This document shows positions 21,456-24,586 of a DNA stretch of 24,586 nucleotides, piece by piece (within the stretch, counting starts at the first letter, position 1; every line of letters begins with the position of its first letter). Below the pieces are notes generated by a model, which had not been told where the DNA came from, made no database searches, and saw only the letters and a program-made list of their open reading frames with translations. Both the position numbers and the translations under genes were made by a program. The stretch is from Planctomycetota bacterium (GTDB lineage: Bacteria; Planctomycetota; PUPC01; DSUN01), in NCBI GenBank assembly GCA_016872875.1, contig VGYW01000083.1, positions 1-24,586 on the forward strand, given 5' to 3'.

Positions 21456-22117
21456 TACGTGTTCCTCCGATTCATGCCCGCCAATGGAGCAGGCATGCCT
21501 GCTTCGCCCAACAGCACCTGCCTCGGGCTCCTGGCGATCAGGCAGCACTTGGGTCCGTGCGGAATCCTGTAGCCCCAGCCTTCCCTACGCGAGAGGCATG
21601 CATTTTTCTCAGTTCGGATGAGCCGGGGTGAGTGGCTGCTGTCGCCGAGCAGTTTCCGCAGCCGGCATATGTGCTTGGCCACGGCCTTTGGACCCTTGGT
21701 CTCGTACTGGTCCAGGCTGAATCTAGAAAGGGGCAGGCCTTGGTTCCTCAGCAGCAGTTCCAGAATGAGGAGATCCTCCCTCTGGACCGAGGCCTCCCCC
21801 AGATCGATGACCGCCTTGCCCCCACGGATCTCGGTTCCGGCAAGGCGGAGGAACACTAGGTCAACGAATAGCTGGAAGTCTTGGGGCCGCAGTTCCATAG
21901 TCTGCCGCTTTGAGAGCGCCCTCTTCTCCCCCGCGACCAATGCCTCGAAGACCCTCGGCGCGTCCGACGGAGCCGGGTCACTTGGCCCACCCAGGATCTG
22001 TTGCTCTGTGGATACCAGTGCATCCCTAAGGAGTGCCGCATCCTTCTCGACAGTGTGCGCGGCTTCCTTGGCCTTTGAGATGACCGCGAGTAAGCCGTTG
22101 AGATCAAAGGAACTCAC
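21455..22117 (-). CDS. OmpR/PhoB-type winged-helix regulator without receiver domain
   Basis: 220 residues. Residues 10-45 are a helical, probably coiled-coil segment; about 75-186 are a trans_reg_C winged helix: DLLILELLLRNQGLPLSRFS, recognition helix KGPKAVAKHICRLRKLLGD, then PRLIRTEKN and GWGYRI, the typical wing. No phospho-acceptor domain is present. A 35-residue tail with two Cys follows (GPKCCLIARSPRQ). GTG start at 22117 overlaps the preceding stop (GTGA). It is an early gene of the operon and the likely regulator of it. Confidence 0.8.
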   Translation of the reverse strand: MSSFDLNGLLAVISKAKEAAHTVEKDAALLRDALVSTEQQILGGPSDPAPSDAPRVFEALVAGEKRALSKRQTMELRPQDFQLFVDLVFLRLAGTEIRGGKAVIDLGEASVQREDLLILELLLRNQGLPLSRFSLDQYETKGPKAVAKHICRLRKLLGDSSHSPRLIRTEKNACLSRREGWGYRIPHGPKCCLIARSPRQVLLGEAGMPAPLAGMNRRNT

Positions 22118-22407
22118 AGCGCGCCTCGCTTAGCTCGTGTAAGGTACCCCGAGCAATCTTCCGCGACCTCAGAGGCACCGGTGCTGGTACCGCTCTCCGC
22201 CTCTACGCTCGCGAGCACAAAGGGGGCCGCATCGCTCGACTGGTACGCCACGTCTCGGAGCAACCCGAGTGCAAAGGGCGCTCTCCTGCTCAGTGTAGCG
22301 ACGTCCTGCACGTCTGCCCGCCACGCATGCAATCGCGAGGTGACCGACTGCTCCGTGCACTGTTGTTCAGCCGTGAGAGGCGGGGTTTGCATTCTCGGTT
22401 TCCGCAT
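22114..22407 (-). CDS. first gene of the operon, unknown 97-residue protein
   Basis: The frame ends with TGA overlapping the regulator GTG by four bases, and third positions are as G/C-biased as the neighbours, which supports coding. Content: LHAWRADVQDVATLSRRAPF, GLLRDVAYQSSDAAPFVLA, and an acidic Ser/Thr-rich tail. The start is uncertain: ATG at 22407 or 22392, neither with a clear ribosome-binding site; the frame stays open up to 22587 but that stretch looks non-coding. No family recognised. Confidence 0.5.
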   Translation of the reverse strand: MRKPRMQTPPLTAEQQCTEQSVTSRLHAWRADVQDVATLSRRAPFALGLLRDVAYQSSDAAPFVLASVEAESGTSTGASEVAEDCSGYLTRAKRGAL

Positions 22408-22617
22408 TGTGCGCCGGGGCGTCAAGGACTCCAGAGGAGCAAGCCGACGTCTCTGTGGACGGCGCCAGAGGGGATCTCTGGTGCGCCCCACCGACGTCGA
22501 CGCCGCCACTATTTTCCACCGAGGCCCGGGCAACCGGAAGTGAAAGGTGGTTGAAAGCCATCTCGCCCCCGAAAACTTTATATGCACTGTCCGCCAATAC
22601 TGTCGTGGTGATATCGA
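22408..22617. other. intergenic region between divergent genes
   Basis: 210 bases between the operon and the gene at 22618. I see no strong promoter. A weak minus-strand candidate is ACGACA, 18 bases, TATAAA (the TATAAA box lies within 22575-22585). An AT-rich ACTTTATATGC stands out against the GC-rich background. Confidence 0.35.
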
Positions 22618-22992
22618 ATGGGTCAGAACAGCTCTGGAATCCTCTCCTACACGGTGGGTGGGGTCTCGGTGTACGTGGCCGATGGCGTGATCCGATCGAT
22701 GTCAGGTCTCCGAGACCGGGCCCGGTCGCTGTCCGCGGGGGACCAATTCCTGCCGTTAGCAGACGAGAATCTGCAGAAATGGGCACCCGATGACTTGCTT
22801 CAGGGGGTGCGGTACGCCATCAGGAGGGACTACCACTCGACGAGGATGAACCGCGCAGAAGGTCCAGAGAAGTGGTGCGAAATCTGGGTGTTGACACCGC
22901 CGAAGCGGCTCAGGGCAGGCATGTCCGGTCTCAGGTTGCGCGCCTCCCCACGAAGACGGCACGACCGTTATACTGACCCCCTGCTGGCGTAG
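22618..22992 (+). CDS. unknown protein with 3' end replaced by an IS
   Basis: 124 residues, ATG at 22618 with GGTGAT 5 bases upstream. Strand-rich N-terminus (GILSYTVGGVSVYVADGVI), then DLLQGVRYAIRRDYHSTRMN and KWCEIWVLTPPKRL. Codon use is like the element genes. It is divergent from the operon. The insertion sequence begins at base 22969, exactly after codon 117, so the last seven residues and the stop come from IS DNA. Joining the flanks without the IS gives one more codon and then TAG, so the original protein probably ended almost at the same place. No family recognised. Confidence 0.6.
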   Translation: MGQNSSGILSYTVGGVSVYVADGVIRSMSGLRDRARSLSAGDQFLPLADENLQKWAPDDLLQGVRYAIRRDYHSTRMNRAEGPEKWCEIWVLTPPKRLRAGMSGLRLRASPRRRHDRYTDPLLA

Positions 22993-22996
22993 ACCA
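22969..22996 (+). repeat. left terminal inverted repeat of the IS
   Basis: Begins TATACTGACCCCCTG and ends AGACCA; matches the inverted right end at most positions with one gap. The outermost bases are TA rather than TG. Confidence 0.75.
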
Positions 22997-23132
22997 GGTG
23001 GGTTGGGAGAGTAGAATAGGGCGACAAGTGTTTGCCCCCCGCCCCCCGAGGGGGCGGCCGCGAGCGAGCGGAGCCCCCAGGCGAGGCTCAAGCGAGCGAG
23101 CGGCCGCAAGCCGGGGGAAAGGAGTGTCGCCC

Positions 23133-23417
23133 ATGCCGAGAGGTCATCGTCTGCAAGTGCCCGTGGACACCCAAGTGCAGTGCATTCTGGAGGGTCTGTC
23201 GGGAACGCCGGTCGAGGAGTTGTGCCGGCGCCACGTACTGTCGCAGTCGCAGTACTACCGGCTGCGCGACCGGTTCCTCGAGGGCGGCAAGGCCGGCCTG
23301 GTGAGCAACGGCCCGGACGGCGAGCGGGTGGCGTTCGAGACCCGCATCGCGGAGCTGGAGCGGGTCGTCGGCCGCCTGACGGTGGAGAACCAGGCTCTAG
23401 AAAAAACTCTGCACTGA
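23133..23417 (+). CDS. IS3-family transposase OrfA
   Basis: 94 residues: helix-turn-helix (GTPVEELCRRHVLSQSQYYR) followed by a leucine-zipper-like helix (RIAELERVVGRLTVENQAL). AAGGAG lies 9 bases before the ATG. It binds the IS ends and acts as a regulator alone or as the N-terminal part of OrfAB. Confidence 0.88.
   Translation: MPRGHRLQVPVDTQVQCILEGLSGTPVEELCRRHVLSQSQYYRLRDRFLEGGKAGLVSNGPDGERVAFETRIAELERVVGRLTVENQALEKTLH
23400..23407 (+). promoter_or_regulatory. programmed -1 frameshift site
   Basis: G followed by six A and a C, read GAA AAA ACT in the OrfA frame ten bases before its stop. A slip back by one base leads into AAC TCT GCA of orfB. This is the usual way IS3 elements make the OrfAB transposase. 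Confidence 0.7.
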
Positions 23418-24301
23418 CCGCAGAGTGCTCTTTGAAAACGCGTGTCGAGACGGTATGCGAGGAGACCGGGCTGAGCGTCCGCCGGGCCTGCGAGGTGCTG
23501 GAGGTGAACCGCAGCACGCTGTACCGCAAGCCCAGCGGAGGCCGTCCCAAGGTGGGCCAGGCTGTCCGCGACGCCGAGGTGGTGCCCGTGCTCCGGGAGC
23601 TGGCGGGTCGGTTCCCGACGTATGGCTACCGGCGGCTGAAAGTGCTCGTCTCCAGACAATTGGGCCGTCGGGTGAACGCCAAGCGGGTCCGCCGCCTGAT
23701 GCAGGAGCAGGGGCTCCAGACCGCCCACCGGGTCGCTCGGGCACGGCCCCAGCCGCATCCACGCCAGGTCGAGGCCGCGGCCCCCAACCAGGTGTGGCAG
23801 ATGGACTTCACGAAGTTCCTGGTGGGGACGACGTGGGTGTGGCTGCTCGTGGTGATGGACCGCTTCAGCCGCGAGGTGGTGGGCTGGACCCTGTCGCTGC
23901 GGGCGCGAGCCACGGAGGCCCGCGCGGTGCTGGAGGCCGCGATCCGCGAGCGCTTCCCCGAGGGCGTGCGGGGCCGCGGCCTGAAGGTCGCCAGCGACAA
24001 CGGCTCCGCGTTCCTCTCGGAACACTTCCAGGCGTTCGCCCGGGAACTGGAGGTGGCGCTGTTGCGGACGCGGGTACGGTATCCCGAAGGCAATGGCCGG
24101 TGCGAACGGCTCATCCGCACCATCAAAGAGGAGGAGGTCTGGCTCAACGAGTACGCGACCCTGGACGAGGCGCAAGCCCGCCTCGGCGCGTTCATCGAGT
24201 TCTACAACGCGGAGCGGGTTCACTCCGCGTTGGCCTACGAGTCGCCCCGCCGGTATGTCGCCCTCTGGCGGGCCGGCCGCCTCTCCAAAGAAGCGGCCTA
24301 A
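23405..24301 (+). CDS. IS3-family transposase OrfB (rve catalytic domain)
   Basis: 298 residues from the frameshift point. N-terminal HTH_21-like region (SVRRACEVLEVNRSTLYRKP; PTYGYRRLKVLV) and the integrase core with D134 (VWQMDFTKF), D198 (KVASDNGSAF) and E234 (NGRCERLIRTIKEEE): a DD(35)E triad. C-terminal FIEFYNAERVHSALAYESP is the family ending. The frame is open upstream to 23180 but has no good start, so it is mostly made as the OrfAB fusion. Confidence 0.9.
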   Translation, partial: NSALTAECSLKTRVETVCEETGLSVRRACEVLEVNRSTLYRKPSGGRPKVGQAVRDAEVVPVLRELAGRFPTYGYRRLKVLVSRQLGRRVNAKRVRRLMQEQGLQTAHRVARARPQPHPRQVEAAAPNQVWQMDFTKFLVGTTWVWLLVVMDRFSREVVGWTLSLRARATEARAVLEAAIRERFPEGVRGRGLKVASDNGSAFLSEHFQAFARELEVALLRTRVRYPEGNGRCERLIRTIKEEEVWLNEYATLDEAQARLGAFIEFYNAERVHSALAYESPRRYVALWRAGRLSKEAA

Positions 24302-24303
24302 AA

Positions 24304-24330
24304 TGGTCTTGACAACAGGGGCTCAGTACA
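24304..24330 (+). repeat. right terminal inverted repeat of the IS
   Basis: Reads inward as TGTACTGAGCCCCTG and further to AGACCA, matching the left end. Three bases after the OrfB stop. Confidence 0.75.
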
Positions 24331-24586
24331 CCCTAGATGTCCCGCGCCGGCGCCAAGCGGCCATGGCTTCCCTCTGCGGAGGATACCACTATGGTCAATG
24401 GGTTTCAACACCCCAAGCGCGCAGCCACAGCGCGCCGAGTTCACGCTCAGAAGGCACCCCTAGCCTAACTTCCGCAGTAGGTGCGTCAAAAGTGCCCTTT
24501 TGGGGGCAAATTCGATGATTCGACCTCGAAAGTTGTCACTACATTTGGCCAAGAAGCCGGGGCGGGCGAACCCGTTCCGGCAAGCT
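24331..24586. other. right edge, no gene recognised
   Basis: 256 bases after the IS. I see no convincing coding region or attachment-site copy. A small inverted repeat TGCCC/GGGCA occurs near 24490-24510. Confidence 0.4.

Larger units (their letters stand above)
22969..24330 (+). mobile_element. IS3-family insertion sequence, complete
   Basis: About 1362 bases with imperfect terminal inverted repeats at 22969-22996 and 24304-24330, orfA and orfB in overlapping frames with an A-run, and a DD(35)E transposase. No perfect target-site duplication: the flanks are CCGT and CCCT (3 of 4). Leader DNA between the left end and orfA (about 23036-23125) is extremely GC-rich with repeated GCGAGCGAGCGG blocks. 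The element looks intact and potentially active. Confidence 0.9.

Noticed and set aside
12560..22200. Shared 13-mer GGTGCTGGTACCG near both ends of the element as att cores
   Set aside because: One copy lies in the integrase coding region and a repeat of this length is expected by chance in a window of this size.
22169..22360. 63-residue minus-strand frame inside the first operon gene
   Set aside because: Arg/Cys-rich, no start signal, and overlaps the better-supported frame that is coupled to the regulator.
22408..22587. N-terminal extension of the first operon gene to an ATG at 22587
   Set aside because: Lower third-position G/C, Arg/Trp-rich nonsense-like sequence and no ribosome-binding site; more likely the 5' region of the operon.
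22965..24334. Target-site duplication of the IS
   Set aside because: The flanks CCGT and CCCT differ at one base. I do not claim a duplication.
12132..24586. attR copy of the tRNA-Leu 3' end
   Set aside because: I looked for the T-arm/acceptor sequence right of the element by eye and found none; it may be outside the window.
1..24586. CRISPR arrays, rRNA genes, further tRNAs
   Set aside because: No regularly spaced repeats and no rRNA-like or other tRNA cloverleaf sequence were seen.

Overview
High-GC bacterial chromosome window (a metagenome-type Planctomycetota/PVC-like background is my best guess). The left half has a DUF1080 protein, a heparinase-like polysaccharide lyase with HEAT repeats, a Gfo/Idh/MocA oxidoreductase, a secreted alpha/beta-hydrolase and two nitrilase-family amidohydrolases, a mix typical of glycan-degrading planctomycetes and relatives. 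The phylum is an inference; there is no rRNA or marker gene here.

Layout. 1-1966: a Cys-rich histidine kinase and its response regulator, with a good promoter. 2049-3360: small-gene/toxin-antitoxin zone (a small conserved protein, one broken antitoxin-like ORF, an orphan antitoxin-like gene, and an overlapping BrnT/BrnA-like toxin-antitoxin pair with promoter and operator-like palindrome). 3384-11920: host metabolic island, in two divergent operons from overlapping promoters at about 6690: leftward secreted hydrolase + nitrilase, rightward polysaccharide lyase + Gfo/Idh/MocA + nitrilase, then a REP-like repeat and a convergent DUF1080 gene. 12044-12131: tRNA-Leu(CAG).

12132-22600: an integrated element next to the tRNA-Leu gene. 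Everything in it except the att-side DNA reads as one leftward operon with overlapping or nearly abutting genes: unknown 97-aa protein, OmpR-type winged-helix regulator, 58-aa protein, 54-aa protein ending Glu-Gly, E2-like ubiquitin-conjugating enzyme with an active-site Cys, JAB/JAMM deubiquitinase-type protease fused to a Cys-less E2-like domain, E1/ThiF-type activating enzyme, two small membrane proteins, a zinc-ribbon membrane protein, a 13-Cys RING-like protein, a HerA/VirB4-type ATPase with C-terminal winged helix, an excisionase-like HTH protein, and a tyrosine integrase. I read this as a mobile, complete bacterial ubiquitin-like conjugation pathway (modifier candidate, E1, E2, putative E3, JAB peptidase) coupled to a membrane module and a DNA-translocase-type ATPase. 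It shares E1/E2/JAB logic with Bil and CBASS Cap2/Cap3 but its gene content is different; it is the main discovery candidate in the window.

22618-24586: a divergent unknown gene whose 3' end is hit by a complete IS3-family insertion sequence (22969-24330, orfA/orfB with a -1 frameshift A-run), then 256 bases in which I see no gene. The right attachment site of the element was not found and may lie beyond the window.
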